From the NCBI GenBank assembly GCA_014871385.1, contig CM026431.1, forward strand, positions 62,001 to 126,000: a stretch of DNA of 64,000 nt. The letters run 5' to 3'. Both the position numbers and the translations under genes were made by a program. The notes beneath the pieces were generated by a model that did not search any database, was not told where the DNA came from, and worked only from the letters and a program-made list of their open reading frames with translations. The DNA comes from Ceratodon purpureus (lineage: Eukaryota; Streptophyta; Bryopsida; Pseudoditrichales; Ditrichaceae). This document shows, one piece after another, positions 1-11,078 of this stretch; the first letter of the stretch is position 1; each line of letters begins with the position of its first letter.

Positions 1-1200
1 TCCAAAGATGAAGTACTCCATATGTCATGATTTCATGTTCAATTACAAAGTATTATTTATAAAATCATAATAATAGTAGTACGTGAGTAAGGGCTTCTAC
101 ATACTTCAACATGACAAGTAAACATGTAATGAAAATGCTGAAATTTTTCTTCACCTCCTTCCCTTTCCATGACGTAGAACTTTTGCGTGGCATTGTAACC
201 TCCTACAATCTACAACAGATTATGACAAACAGAAATGAACTTGTAAGCTTCCACTCTCATGAAATGAACTTGTGAGCCTCCACTCTCATGAATTCAAGTT
301 ATAGCTTGTAGTGGATGTGGAGATGTTTCCATTTTTTTCATCTTTGAGATGTTTCATTCTTTCCCAAATGAATTATTTCCATTCCATTCAGAGTATGGTG
401 GGCGAAAGTATTGAGCATGATGGTCTGTGTGGATCTAGAATGTGACAAGTTGACAATCTTGATTTTTATTTTTTGATGTTGTCTGTGGATACAGACAGCA
501 GTAGTAACTGCCGCAGCCCCTAGCAGAGTCACTGCTGAAGCCAAGTCGCACCCCGCAACCCACTATTGAGCCCACTTTTCAGTAATGCACCCACTAATAA
601 ATCCTCTTACATTAATGCAGAGAATGTAATCCGGCTGAATATCCAGCCAACCCTCACCCACGAGGCTCCACAGGTGGCAAACCCCGGCCCCCATCGACAG
701 CTTGGACTCTTGGCCTGTAGCCAGGAACAGTCCCCGCCTCCCAACAGTAACCACGGCCCCTACCAGCGGAGACCCTCCTTCGCCGTCCCCGCTCCCTCCC
801 CCGCCCTCGCCACTCCCTTTCACGCCCTCCCCACTCCTTCCCTGATCCCACTGTTCCTCCCTTCGTTCCCCTCCCCACCCCACATTGGCGTCCTCCTCCA
901 CCTCTCTCGGCCCACCCCGGAAAACTATCTCCCTTGGTCAGCTGCCTTCCTCTGAAAGTCAAATCTCTCCTCGAAGTTCATTGGAGCAGGACCTTCCCCA
1001 AATTTCCAAATGAGCAGCTTTTTCAGCTCAGGTCATCATAACTTTTGCCTCGAGTGTCCAAATCCAAAAAAAAAAAAAACCCACACCTAGCTCTTCTTAT
1101 GGCCTACCTTCAATAAAATTTTCAGAAATTCACGATTAAAATTGAAACCGTAGGTACATGCCCAAGTTTCAAAAAAGCCCATTCTAGGACTATGGTCCTT
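1..1200. other. Intergenic region, no supported gene
   Basis: No convincing gene is seen. Positions 740-960 are strongly C-rich on the plus strand and resemble a pyrimidine-rich plant 5' leader, but the open frames there are low-complexity proline/serine or glycine/arginine shadows. A short open stretch around 500-566 ends in TGA after an AG acceptor-like site and could be the last exon of a gene lying to the left, but it is too short to claim. Confidence 0.5.
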
Positions 1201-1212
1201 TAGGGGTTAATG
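1165..1212 (-). mobile_element. Truncated end of a TTAA-flanked DNA transposon
   Basis: The block containing CCCATTCTAGGAC and ending TTTAGGGGTTAA is an inverted copy of the left end of the neighbouring element at 1252-2120, which begins TTAACCCCTAA and contains GTCCTAGAATGGGC. Only one terminus is recognisable, so this is a broken copy. The two termini face away from each other and lie only 40 bp apart. Confidence 0.5.
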
Positions 1213-1251
1213 GATTTTATAGGATTTGAGATCCTGAATACCGTATTCATT

Positions 1252-2120
1252 AACCCCTAATTGGCCAAAGTCCTAGAATGGGCATTTTTGGATATTGGGC
1301 AGGTTCCTAAAAATTCAAATTTACTTGAATTTTTTTGAATTTTTTTGTGGCAAAAGGTTTTTTCAAAAGGTTTATGGGGATATTTTTTTATTTTTTTTGG
1401 ATGAAGTGAGGGAAAGTTATGCTCCTTTGAGCATAAGACGCCCTTCCACGGGCAGGCTCTCAGCCGCTGTGAATGCAACAATTTCTTGCCTAAACTGCCC
1501 AAAACTGCCAAAATCTGCCAAGAGTCTGCCTAACGACTAAACTTTGAAATTCCACCAAAAATTGAGATTTTAGTTTTTTTCAGAAATAAAAATTTCTTAA
1601 TATAGAAGAGGCACTAGAGCATGTTTCTACCGTAACTACCGTTTGGATTTTAAATCAAAAAATATTCCATATGCTATTTTTATTGTAAAAAAACGGCCTT
1701 TGTATGTGAATTTCAGCATACCCTCTTGTGGAAATTGATGATTTTCTCTCAAGGTTCCACACCTTGCATGGACATGAGATTTTGTGGACATGTACCTAAG
1801 TCACCTAGGAACAAGAATCCAAAGAAACGCATTCTAAATATACTCATAAAATGGTTTTTTTGGATCTCAAAAGTTTGTTGTCCCCGTTTTGCAGGGTAAA
1901 AAACTTTTTCTTCAAATTTGAATGTTACGATCTCTCAAATGATAACTAAAGGAATGAGAGTGTGAGATTTGACAGGCACATAGACATAGAAGTTAGATAC
2001 AAGATCTTACGGTTGAAAATACCAAAATTGGTTTCAATTTTGCACAATCCAGCTTGCTTTCAAAAGGGACTATATGGTGGTAGTTTTGAGCAAAAACACC
2101 CTTGGCCATTTAGGGGTTAA
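1252..2120. mobile_element. TTAA-flanked non-autonomous DNA transposon (piggyBac/Kolobok-like MITE)
   Basis: The element starts TTAA CCCCTAATTGGCCAA and ends in the inverted match TTGGCCATTTAGGGG TTAA. This gives imperfect terminal inverted repeats of about 16 bp and a TTAA at each border (1252-1255 and 2117-2120). The 861-bp interior is AT-rich and has no transposase frame. TTAA target duplication with C-rich termini is the signature of piggyBac and Kolobok transposases; which of the two is not decidable here. A related copy lies at 29059-29971. Confidence 0.6.
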
Positions 2121-2303
2121 ATTGGCCATTCTTGATTATATTTACTGCTCAAATAGTGTGATTCTAGTTCATTTTCCCTCTTTATTTTAATAGTATGGTG
2201 GCCAACATAAGCAAGATTGACCAATTTAATGAATATGGCGGTTTTTTTTGGAAATCCAGAGGTTTACTTCAGAAACGCACTCTGTCCATGGAAGCCAAGG
2301 TAG

Positions 2304-2507
2304 TTAGTTGGTTATTCGAACGTCAAACATTTTTATGTTTAGTGTCATGAAAATTTGAAATCCACAATTATAAGCCTTCGAGGTCTGCAGGTTACATGGA
2401 TAATCACAATACACCATGTCTTGTGCATCTGTTCCACCCTCTTTCAGAACCTTCAAGACGAGCATATTTCCATCAAGGATTCTGGGCCACTCATGGATAC
2501 AGCCCAT
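2304..2507 (-). pseudogene. Decayed retroelement gag/ORF1-like fragment (DUF4283-like?)
   Basis: A 67-codon minus-strand frame contains WPRILDGNMLVLKVLKEGG followed by aromatic residues. The spacing is reminiscent of the plant DUF4283 domain found in LINE ORF1 and gag-like proteins (a 'GPW..dgn.lvL..W' pattern). Both flanks run into stops and no other retroelement domain is adjacent. The assignment is from pattern memory only. Alternatively this is a chance open frame. Confidence 0.25.
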
Positions 2508-4146
2508 CTTGGAAGTTGCTCGGTTTGGAATATCAATACTGTATACCTCAACTTATTGTCATTTGGAGGCCAGGTTGTCTTTGCCTTGACCGTTGCGGCG
2601 AATGTCATGGTTCATGCTGAGAAGGATGGATTCCTTGAAGGGCTTTGGCATCAGCCGGATCATAAACCACATTATCGACTGCACCAAGTCCGGGAGTCCG
2701 GGGTGATGGGTCCAATGAAGTGATTAAGAAGATCATAAAAGGACATCAGCAAACCACCTTTTCGAGCAGGTTTGACCCTACTACGTCACCACTAGAGTTT
2801 TTTGATCTGATCGAACACATCATGAAAGCGATTCTGAGCTACTACCCGGGAAGTCACAAAGAACTGACCAGGTTGTCCTCGGGCTTAAAATCCGACCGGA
2901 AGATGCAATCTGAGTTGCTTGGTGCTTGAAGTGTGTAATCCCAGAAATGAGACGCATATTTCTTTTCGGACCTGGCAAGCGCCGAGGTAGTAATGTACAG
3001 CACATTAAATTGAAAACCACAAGGCTGCGTTCTGATGATTCCCGCATGAACATTAAGGATGAGACCGTAGACGTATACACGACAGTACTGGTAGTTTATT
3101 CCTGGCCAGTACTACCGACGTACAATGCAGTACAAGCCAAGCACACCACCCCAGTGAAAAGTACGCACTGGAGATAAACAATAACTTTAGGAGTTCCACC
3201 CGCGAGTCCCGCCAAGTGCGTGCCGTGATATACTATATTATCATCAACATGCCTGGGCTTCTGTTGGAAGCGTTATCCTTCCGCATATACCCGTGTTCTC
3301 CCAATTAACCCCATCCAGCTGATAATTTCTACCGATCGCTTTCAAGCCGACGTGAATTCTACAAACAATATTCACTACTGTCGACAGTGACGGACGAACA
3401 AGATTCAGAAGGTGGGTTGAATTTGGATTATTCCGTCTGCCTGAAATTGAATATTCGTTGAGTTTAATTTGATTCTGGTTTCTCTCGGCAGCCGGCGCTG
3501 TAAGTTCTCATACGCCCTCCTCTGGCTGACTGGAGTGCAGTGCACGCAGAAAGTCGACATGCGGGGCTGGGCCAGTAAAACTCTGCCAATTTCACTGCGT
3601 AGTACTACGACGTACTACATGACGTGCTGCGCTAGAGGACGAGCATAATGGGGGTGAAGTCAACTCGTACTGCACAAAATCACAATTGAATTTGGCCAAA
3701 GGGCCCAAGTGGGATAACTTCTAAATTCGTAGAATCACGGAATTGCATTCCGCTGTTCCGAAAGGTCGACTGTGGAGTAGTACAATGTTACATAATTGTA
3801 CTATAGCATACTTCTGACAAATTATCTATGTACTACCGTAGAGCCACAGGCAGATTCGATGACTACTTCACAACTATAAAGTGGGCGAGGAGCCAAAACG
3901 TCATGGACTTCCTCGTTAACTTTGTTCTCCTCCACTCTTTCTTCTGCGCTATGCTTGGCGAGCTCCAGTATTGATTTATAGAGGGAATTTGCTGATGGTG
4001 GTGGTTGCAAAGTAGATTGAGTAGCAAGATAATGGGGAGCATGAACCATTGAGACGACGTCCATTCCCCTGCTCTATTGGTACACTGAAAGGGTGCTGAA
4101 GCTGTAAGTCGGGCAACTGTGGATCGAGACCGATTCGACATCCGCG
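2508..4146 (+). other. FRO upstream region and 5' leader
   Basis: No gene of its own is supported here. Several GTACTAC/GTAGTAC-type repeats occur at about 3090-3130 and 3600-3625 and again near 3780-3840, giving locally self-complementary DNA. The region should contain the promoter and 5' untranslated leader of the FRO gene that starts at 4147. Confidence 0.4.
3875..3881 (+). promoter_or_regulatory. Possible TATA box of the FRO gene
   Basis: TATAAAG lies about 270 bp upstream of the FRO start codon in a moderately GC-rich context. The position is compatible with a plant core promoter and a leader of about 240 bp. No transcript evidence is available. Confidence 0.25.
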
Positions 4147-7100
4147 ATGGCATCGTTGGTTGTGGCCGGGGCTCTCAAGGCTTTTGTAGGAGTGCTTCTA
4201 TGGGGATTGTTCTTCTTTTGGGTGGTGGAATGGTTCATCTATCCTACAGAACGATATGTCTCGTGGAAGGCAGATGCCATTGCCAAGACCAGCACCAACT
4301 TCCTTGAACTGAATGGTGAGTCTTCGATGAATGCTGCTAGGCGTCCACGCTTCTGAATCAAAGAATCCTCGAGAATATGAAAGTTGTCTGTGGCGGACGT
4401 TGACCATCCTATGTGGAAAAGGACCAACCCAGTCTGGTCGAAAGCAGTCTCACAGGGAACCTCCCCATCATCAGAGCAAACCAGATCAGCCTGTGGCTAG
4501 ATATTTCTCGCGTTGGCTCATGAATTCCTTGCAGGCCGGCGATACTAACTCATGCTTGTGCTATGGTGCTTTTTAACAGGTCCATTTTTCCTGATGTGGT
4601 CATTCCCGGTGTTTTTGTTTGCGATATTTGCTCTGCTTTACCTGGAGCTGGATCAACACTACACAAAGAGGTAATATAAAATCGTACTCTCTGCATCAGT
4701 CGAACACGCAGCTTGTGTTGTATATCTGATCCTTCTTGTTCCTGAAGGATCCTCATCCATGACATTGACCGCCTGATTCGATTCGGGCTCTATGTAGTCT
4801 GTCTTCGTCAAAACTTCTCTGCTGGCCCTTCAGAACTTCCACCTCCTTTGTGATGGAACTGAGAATATCAATATATCCTAAGGTGCTTCATGGACAATCA
4901 AATTGAAAGTGATTGCAGAGAGAAGAATGCGAAACTTGTACCGAAGTGGAAGCGAGTGTGGCGAAGAATCTCGGGGGGAATGTGGTCACAACCCATTCTG
5001 GTGAGAAGTCCGCTGGGTGTGCTCACGGGGATGGACCTGCTGGTTATTTCATTTGTGTTGTTCGGCACCCTGTGGATTTTATTCCAACCCTTGATTCCAA
5101 TGTTGGAAATAGTGGACCACTCCACTATGAAGCCTGGCATAGAGAGGTGGATGATCAAGGTGGGCAGAGTGGGCACATGGACAGGGCGGGCATGGTACTT
5201 GCCAATGGCGCTTTTGTTCATCCCGGTGTCCAGGAACTCGCCGTTTCTGCGCTTGGTAAACATACCCTTTGAGCATGCTGTTAAGTTCCATCGTTGGCTG
5301 GGCCACTTCTCACTCGTCATCCTGGTGCTGCACTCCATCACTTTCGCTTTGCACATTTACTACACTGGTGGCGGCAGCATGAAGGGGGTAAGCTGGCCCT
5401 TCTGATCAGTCGATCGCTACACCTGGATAGTAATTCAACAAAGCATCGACTATTCAGAAAGATCCTCACCTTTCGTTAGAGTTTATATCTATATTTGCCA
5501 CACACAAATGGTTGGCCAATTATAATCTAGTCTCTGAATGGACTCTAGCAGTTGCGTCGTGTATATTAAACCGTGGTCCTGGTGGGGTGATTTTGGTTGT
5601 GGGAGGGCAGGTGTGGGAGTGGAAGGTGTACGGGGTGTCCAACTTGGCAGGGGTTATTTCCATGGTGGCGGGGCTGGTGCTGTGGGTGACGTCTCTGGGG
5701 CCCGTCCGGCAGCACTTCTTCGACGTGTTTTACATTACGCACCATCTCTACATTGTGGTGTTTGCCTTCGCAGTTTGGCATGTGGGCGACTTCTCCAGTT
5801 TCTTCTTCTTGGCCGGAGTGCTGCTGTTCTTCATCGACCGCTTCATCCGCATGATTCAATCGCAGGCGCCTGTGAGCATCTTGTCTTCCAGGGTGCTGCC
5901 CAGCGGTGTGGTGGAACTCAAATTTCCGAAATCTTCCAGTAGGATTTCTTTTCCTTTAAACTGTTTTCAGGAACATCTCACGGTTTAGTGCGTAGATGCT
6001 CTCTTATTGCCTATGCACTTTATGCGTCATAACACTATCGGTGGCTATCCTAGACTCTAGTCGGGTGGAGAGCCTGTACATCTTGAGTATCATTTGAGAC
6101 TACATGTTGTTTACTTTTTGAATCTTAATATTGGTGCTGCAGAATTGAAGCACAGTGCGCTTGGGTTCATCTTCATTAACGTGCCAGGGATATCAAAATT
6201 CCAGTGGCACCCCTTCAGCACAACGTCTAGCTCGCTCCAGGGCGATGACAACATCACCATTTGCGTCAAACCGTTGGGCGAATGGACGCGGAGTCTGCAG
6301 AAGCTGATCATTGCCGCCGACACCGCTAATTCAAACAGCAAGGGCGCCGGCGCTGGGGGGTGTCCGCTTCAACTTTTTGTCGAGGGTCCCTACGGCCCCG
6401 AGAAGGATTACTTTCTGCAGTACAAGACATTGGTGCTGGTCGCGGGAGGCGTGGGCATCACGCCCTTCTTGGCCGTCCTCCGCGACCTTTTGTGCCGTTA
6501 CAACCAAGAGCTTGGATCTCATCCGGAGGGACTCCCGACTGATGTGCATCTCATCTGGTGTGTGCCCAGAGAAGCCGATCTAGCCACACTACGGGACCTT
6601 CAACCTGCTCGTCTGCTTCCCAATTATGCTGGTGGGCCTCTGAAAATCGATGTCAAGGTATTCGTGACGCGTGAGCAACCAGGAGCACGCACAAGTAGTG
6701 AGAAGCTTGCATTCCCTGGGTCCCAAGGTGAAGTACAGTACGAGGTGTTGAACAATGGTGTAAACGCGGACGAGAAAGTGATGAGGCGGAAGGTCGTGGG
6801 CGATGTCCGAGGCAGCAACCTATGGTTTGCTGCCGTTATTGCAGCCGCCACTGCAGGATTCCTGATATTCCATGGAATCTTCCACAACTACGTAGTGCGG
6901 CCCAACCATCACACTGACGCGCCATTTTACTTCGAGCACGGATCGGCCCATACAGCTGCTCATGGTCCGCAGGGAAAACCTTTCCCGACATGGGCTACGG
7001 TATCGTTGTTGTTCGTCAGTATGTTTTTAGGTGTGGTTGTGTGTGGGGGTACAGTTTTGTTCGCCTGGGCCAACCTTGACAAACGAGATGGTACCGATAA

Positions 7101-7809
7101 ATCATCATCTGCCAACAATGGGCCTGGCGATCAGCGCGGCCAGGATAAGGTTTCTGGTGGTGCAGACATGGAAATGAATGAAGCTAGTTTGCTGAAGCAG
7201 GCCACTATCATTCAGGGCAGTCGCCCCGACCTCCGCGGTATGCACATTCTCTCTTAAGCTTCTTCACTAATTTTATGCGAGAAGGGTTTGAGTTCAGAGA
7301 CTTTCACATGTGGTGCAAGATGAAATAAATCGCAGATAGTTTAATCTTTGAATGGCATGGTGCATGTCAGATTTGGTTTTGAATAACGTCATGATTTCAA
7401 GGAAATTGAATCATCACCCAGTTCTATATTTTGAGAATACGTACAATGAATCGAAGTTCCATCTGTTGGTGCAATGCACTAGCTACTGAAGTTCTTCCGC
7501 GCAACTAATACGCATCCTATATGTTAGTTTCGAGTGTTTGAGAAGTATCAATAGTTTCGAGATTGCTGATCATGAGTTACGAGTACTGATACTGTGCCAT
7601 TTGGGACTTCATTGTGGTGTAATTTGGGTGGGTGTGCAGAGCTATTGTATGACGTGGGCGCGGGCAGTGTGGGCAATGACGTGGGGGTGTTGGTGTCGGG
7701 GCCCACTAGCATGCAGGAGAGTGTGGCTAGTGCATGCCGCGCTTTCAACTTCCGCAACGTGTGCGGGGGCACTCAGCTCCAGTACCACTCCATTAGCTTC
7801 GATTTCTGA
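4147..7809 (+). CDS. FRO: Ferric reductase oxidase (FRO), NADPH-dependent metal reductase
   Basis: Plasma-membrane or organellar flavocytochrome that moves electrons from NADPH through FAD and two haems to Fe(III) or Cu(II). Six exons fit: 4147-4315, 4580-4670, 4919-5387, 5611-5938, 6143-7237 and 7640-7809, giving 2322 nt or about 773 residues, normal for FROs. The N-terminus has two membrane segments around WFIYPTERYVSW. Haem-ligand histidines sit at about residues 204-230 (FHRWLGH...LH) and 284-305 (FYITHHLYIVVF, WHVGDF). The FAD motif WHPFSTTSS is near 374, the NADPH-binding GGVGITPF near 455, and the C-terminal SGPTSM near 735. Two further membrane helices lie in exon 5 (LWFAAVIAAATAGF and VSLLFVSMFLGVVV), as is usual in FROs. 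All splice phases join in frame. The start ATG is the first codon of the longest fit and matches family N-termini. Exon 4 begins at GTGTGGGAG; its acceptor was chosen by homology. Confidence 0.93.
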
Positions 7810-8430
7810 TTTGGTGTGCTTTAGATCAAGGAGATAGATACTCGTTCAAGAATGTAACTTTTTCCAATCGTACAGTTCCGTTCCCCAGTGATAAAATACC
7901 AATGATGATAGATCTGTTGGTCTGCTTCATCGCGATTGTAACACACGGTGTGGTGCAGCTTGAATTTTCACGCTTACTACTGACCGGACGTGCCACGTCG
8001 TATGGGCAACTTCTGCAATTGTCCTTGGCTTTGTCAATTTCATAAACTTTCAGGAACTTAGGAAGTCTTCTACGTACGATCTGACCAGCTACGTCAGGGT
8101 GAATTGTTGAGTCTTCCTCGTTAGATTGCTTTCAGTTGATCATTTCTTCATAATCAGGACTGAGACTGGATCATGTAATACTATCATACATCGAGCTGGA
8201 TCATCCGGCTGTGAATCATGAGAGTAATTCTAGCTGTACAGACAGGGTTTATACTGTGGGAAGAAGAGTATTGTAATAACTAGTGTCACCAGTTAAATCA
8301 GCATGGTCCAAAACCTCTGTCCAAACTTCCACACTACTCGCAAGAGTAAATATTCTGTCACAATCTTGTCACCTACCGATCGAATGAAAATAAACGTATT
8401 CCATGTTGATTATGATCAAAAAAGCTTTGT
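7810..8430. other. 3' flank of FRO, no gene
   Basis: AT-rich sequence following the FRO stop codon. AATAAA-like signals occur, for example near 8391, but no open frame or RNA gene is apparent. Confidence 0.5.
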
Positions 8431-9170
8431 GGGGGAGAGCACAATAAAGTGGACCACAAAGTGCAAAATGTGACCACCAACAAGTGAATATGAAGTGTGC
8501 TGTTTTTTAAGGCTCAAAGCTGATTTTGAGCATTTTGGTGTAGTTTTTGAGCATTTTAGTCACTTTCTAGGGTGTCATAAGGTATCTTATATACATCTTC
8601 ATAAAAAGAATATCTTCAATTGAAACTTAATTTGACCACTAGTTCTAATTTATGAAAATGAACTTTTCCAAAATCTTAATTTCTTCATTTGGAGCCATCT
8701 ATTGTCTTTAAAGGATGTTTTTTTCAATTTGAAAAACAATGTTCGGTGAAAAAAAACGCACAAAAAGTACCGTGGAAGTGACCCTCTTAAAAAGTATCCT
8801 TGCGGTACTTTTGGAACCCTAAACCAATCAATGAGTATATTAATTGACTATTTTAGAATACTTCTTAAACATATAGAGTGCACCGCGAAATTAAAAGTGA
8901 TTTTGGACAAAACCCTAAACCGTTATGTTCACTTTTCCAAATGACGACCATTCACTTTGCCTGACTTTGACGTCTCTGTTTTCCATTGTAAAGTCAATAT
9001 CTTTTCTCGCAACTTTGGGAAGTTGAAGAAGATCAAGTCTACTTTCCGTATCCCAAACTTAATTTTGCATCAACATAACGTAAATCCCACTTTCTCTAGT
9101 CTTTACAGAAGGGGCTGAAATTGGAAAAAAGATAAGCACTTTTGTGGTTCACTTTATTGTGCTTCCCCCC
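8431..9170. mobile_element. MITE-like element with ~33-bp imperfect terminal inverted repeats
   Basis: The left end reads GGGGGAGAGCACAATAAAG and continues TGGACCACAAAGTGC. The right end is its inverted match, GCACTTTTGTGGTTCAC then TTTATTGTGCTTCCCCCC. About 33 bp match with a few substitutions and 1-nt gaps. The interior (about 740 bp) is AT-rich without coding capacity. A clean target duplication is not visible; TTGT occurs at both borders. The superfamily is therefore undetermined. Confidence 0.6.
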
Positions 9171-9178
9171 TTGTACCA

Positions 9179-10081
9179 AAGGTAGAGAAACCAAAACCCA
9201 GGAATGCCCTCAAGGGGTGTACCGTGTACTAGAGTTGCAGTAAAACGGGGAGGTGGTACATTTAAAACAAAGAATTTCTATATGACCAACTAAGTTTTAG
9301 GGGCGGTTTACACTATGGACCATGAAGATATTCCAAGAGAATTAAAATGATTTCATGGTCACGGCTCTTGGTCTAGAGCCGTGACCATGAAAAAGAAAAA
9401 ATCATTTTTTAAATGTCTTGGTCACTTGTCATGGTGTAAAGTGGATTTGAACCGGGACGACTTTGGGCTAAATTTTTCAGATTTTGGCCAAGCACTGATT
9501 TTGTGCCCAACGGTCCCCTTGTTTTCCGTCAAGTCGACTTCTTTACCTCGACTCGACTAAAAACCCGTTGGACCATGAAACATTATCCACTAGGTAGAAA
9601 ATAGAACAATTTGGTAACCTCAAACTTTGTGGTCAATCTCCTTTTTTCAAGGTAGTGTAAAGCGAAGTCGGACTGGGACAACTTTCTTGGCCAATCACAA
9701 ATTTTAGAGGGCCATGGTCAATATCCACGGTCCATAGTGTAAACCGCCCCTTAGTGGTCCACCCAGATTTTATATAACGTGAAGTTGTGGTTTTTTTTGG
9801 TAGTCTTACATCTAGTTTTTTATAATGTTAGTTAGCGGTTTTAGAATGCTATCACGTTTGATTAAGGAAGAGTCTAGCATAGAAGAACCTAAGAAGAGGG
9901 TTTGACAAACTTCCCACTATTAAAAATTCTAGACAATTATTTGCGGGGAATAAAAATACGAAACAAGCTGCATTCTTCATCATTTCTTCGTCTTCATCTC
10001 AAAAGAAATTCAGAGAATTCCTATCTCCATCCTTTCTGATCAAAATCAGCTTCTTTTCACGGTATTTGGTTTCTCTACCTT
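9179..10081. repeat. Inverted-repeat pair enclosing a nested MITE
   Basis: AAGGTAGAGAAACCAAA at 9179-9195 is repeated in perfect inverse orientation at 10065-10081 (17/17). This could mark the ends of a roughly 900-bp DNA transposon into which the 9300-9750 element later inserted. No target duplication is recognisable, so the element boundaries are uncertain. Confidence 0.4.
9297..9753. mobile_element. PIF/Harbinger-type MITE with TTA target duplication
   Basis: The element at 9300-9750 (451 bp) starts GGGGCGGTTTACACTATGGA and ends with the exact inverse TCCATAGTGTAAACCGCCCC. The match continues imperfectly inward. It is bordered on both sides by TTA (9297-9299 and 9751-9753). A 3-bp TTA/TAA duplication and G/C-rich termini with TTTACACTA are typical of plant PIF/Harbinger (Tourist-like) MITEs. 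The interior also contains an inverted repeat built on GTGACCATGAAAA, and there is no transposase. Confidence 0.75.
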
Positions 10082-11078
10082 AGTTGATTTCGGTTCTATG
10101 AATGATACTACTGCAACCAATCGGGCTCTTTAATGTTCGTTTTAAAGAATGTGGAGAAAACTTTTCGATATTCTAAATTTTGAGCACTACAATAGTGAAG
10201 TAAGAAAATGTTTGCAGGAATAAATTTACAGTCGTGCGCTTATAATTTAGAGTAACATACAGGATGTGCATAAATTATCCCAGAGACACGCACCTTCATT
10301 ATCTGTCAGTTGTAAAAGCATGATTAGCAAATGCAGGACAGTAGTTTCCAGTACTCCTTAGAAACATGTGGACCTCCTTATGTAGACAATTGTCGAAGGG
10401 AACTGTGAGATCTATGTAGCCCATTGTAATTGCTACTTTAAGTAAGACAAACCATGAGCAAAAATCATTCTATTAATGTGATTTCTATTGTGAGCAGTCA
10501 AGTACCGTAACACCATAGCAAGTTCGCAGTCAAGTATGGTAGCAAACCAATAAATTAATTCGTCTTACATGAACAGTAACCGAGAACTTCCCGTCAACAA
10601 GAATCTATACAACTCCCCCCATTTCAGATTACATACGCAATTACCACCCTGAAGATAACTTGTGAACTATAGCCAAAGTGGCTCTCGAATCTCCATTTCA
10701 TGAAAGCTATGTCCCCAGAACTTTTGCAGCTTTTATAGAGATGATATCAGACGTCACTGTATTCTTTCCAACTGCCATGTGACTTGCGCAAATTGTGAGA
10801 ATAACGACCTATAGGAAGAATATCCGAGCCCCAGAAAAATTGAACTCAATCAGTTCTAGCTCCATCAGATAAGCGCTCAATCGTTTCACGGCCTGCAATA
10901 ATACCATTCAACCACCCCACCGATTCATATAAGCTTCAAGAAAGCGCATCAATTTCTTACTCTACCTAACACTAATCCAAGAAACCACATGGTCCGTTCG
11001 TTACTGTCAACCTAAATACGTCACGGTTGTGCATGCACCATGGTATCTGCAATTTGTACAGAACCATAGATCGGGACT
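10082..11078. other. Intergenic, no gene seen
   Basis: This is the downstream flank of the minus-strand WASH-complex gene. No open frame of note, no RNA gene and no repeat structure were recognised. Confidence 0.5.

Noticed and set aside
566-962. 129- and 102-codon open frames on the two strands of the C-rich stretch
   Set aside because: Composition-driven Pro/Ser or Gly/Arg sequence without splice or domain support.
2355-2723. 122-codon plus-strand frame
   Set aside because: No family resemblance; the opposite strand at 2304-2507 looks more coding-like, so this is probably a shadow.
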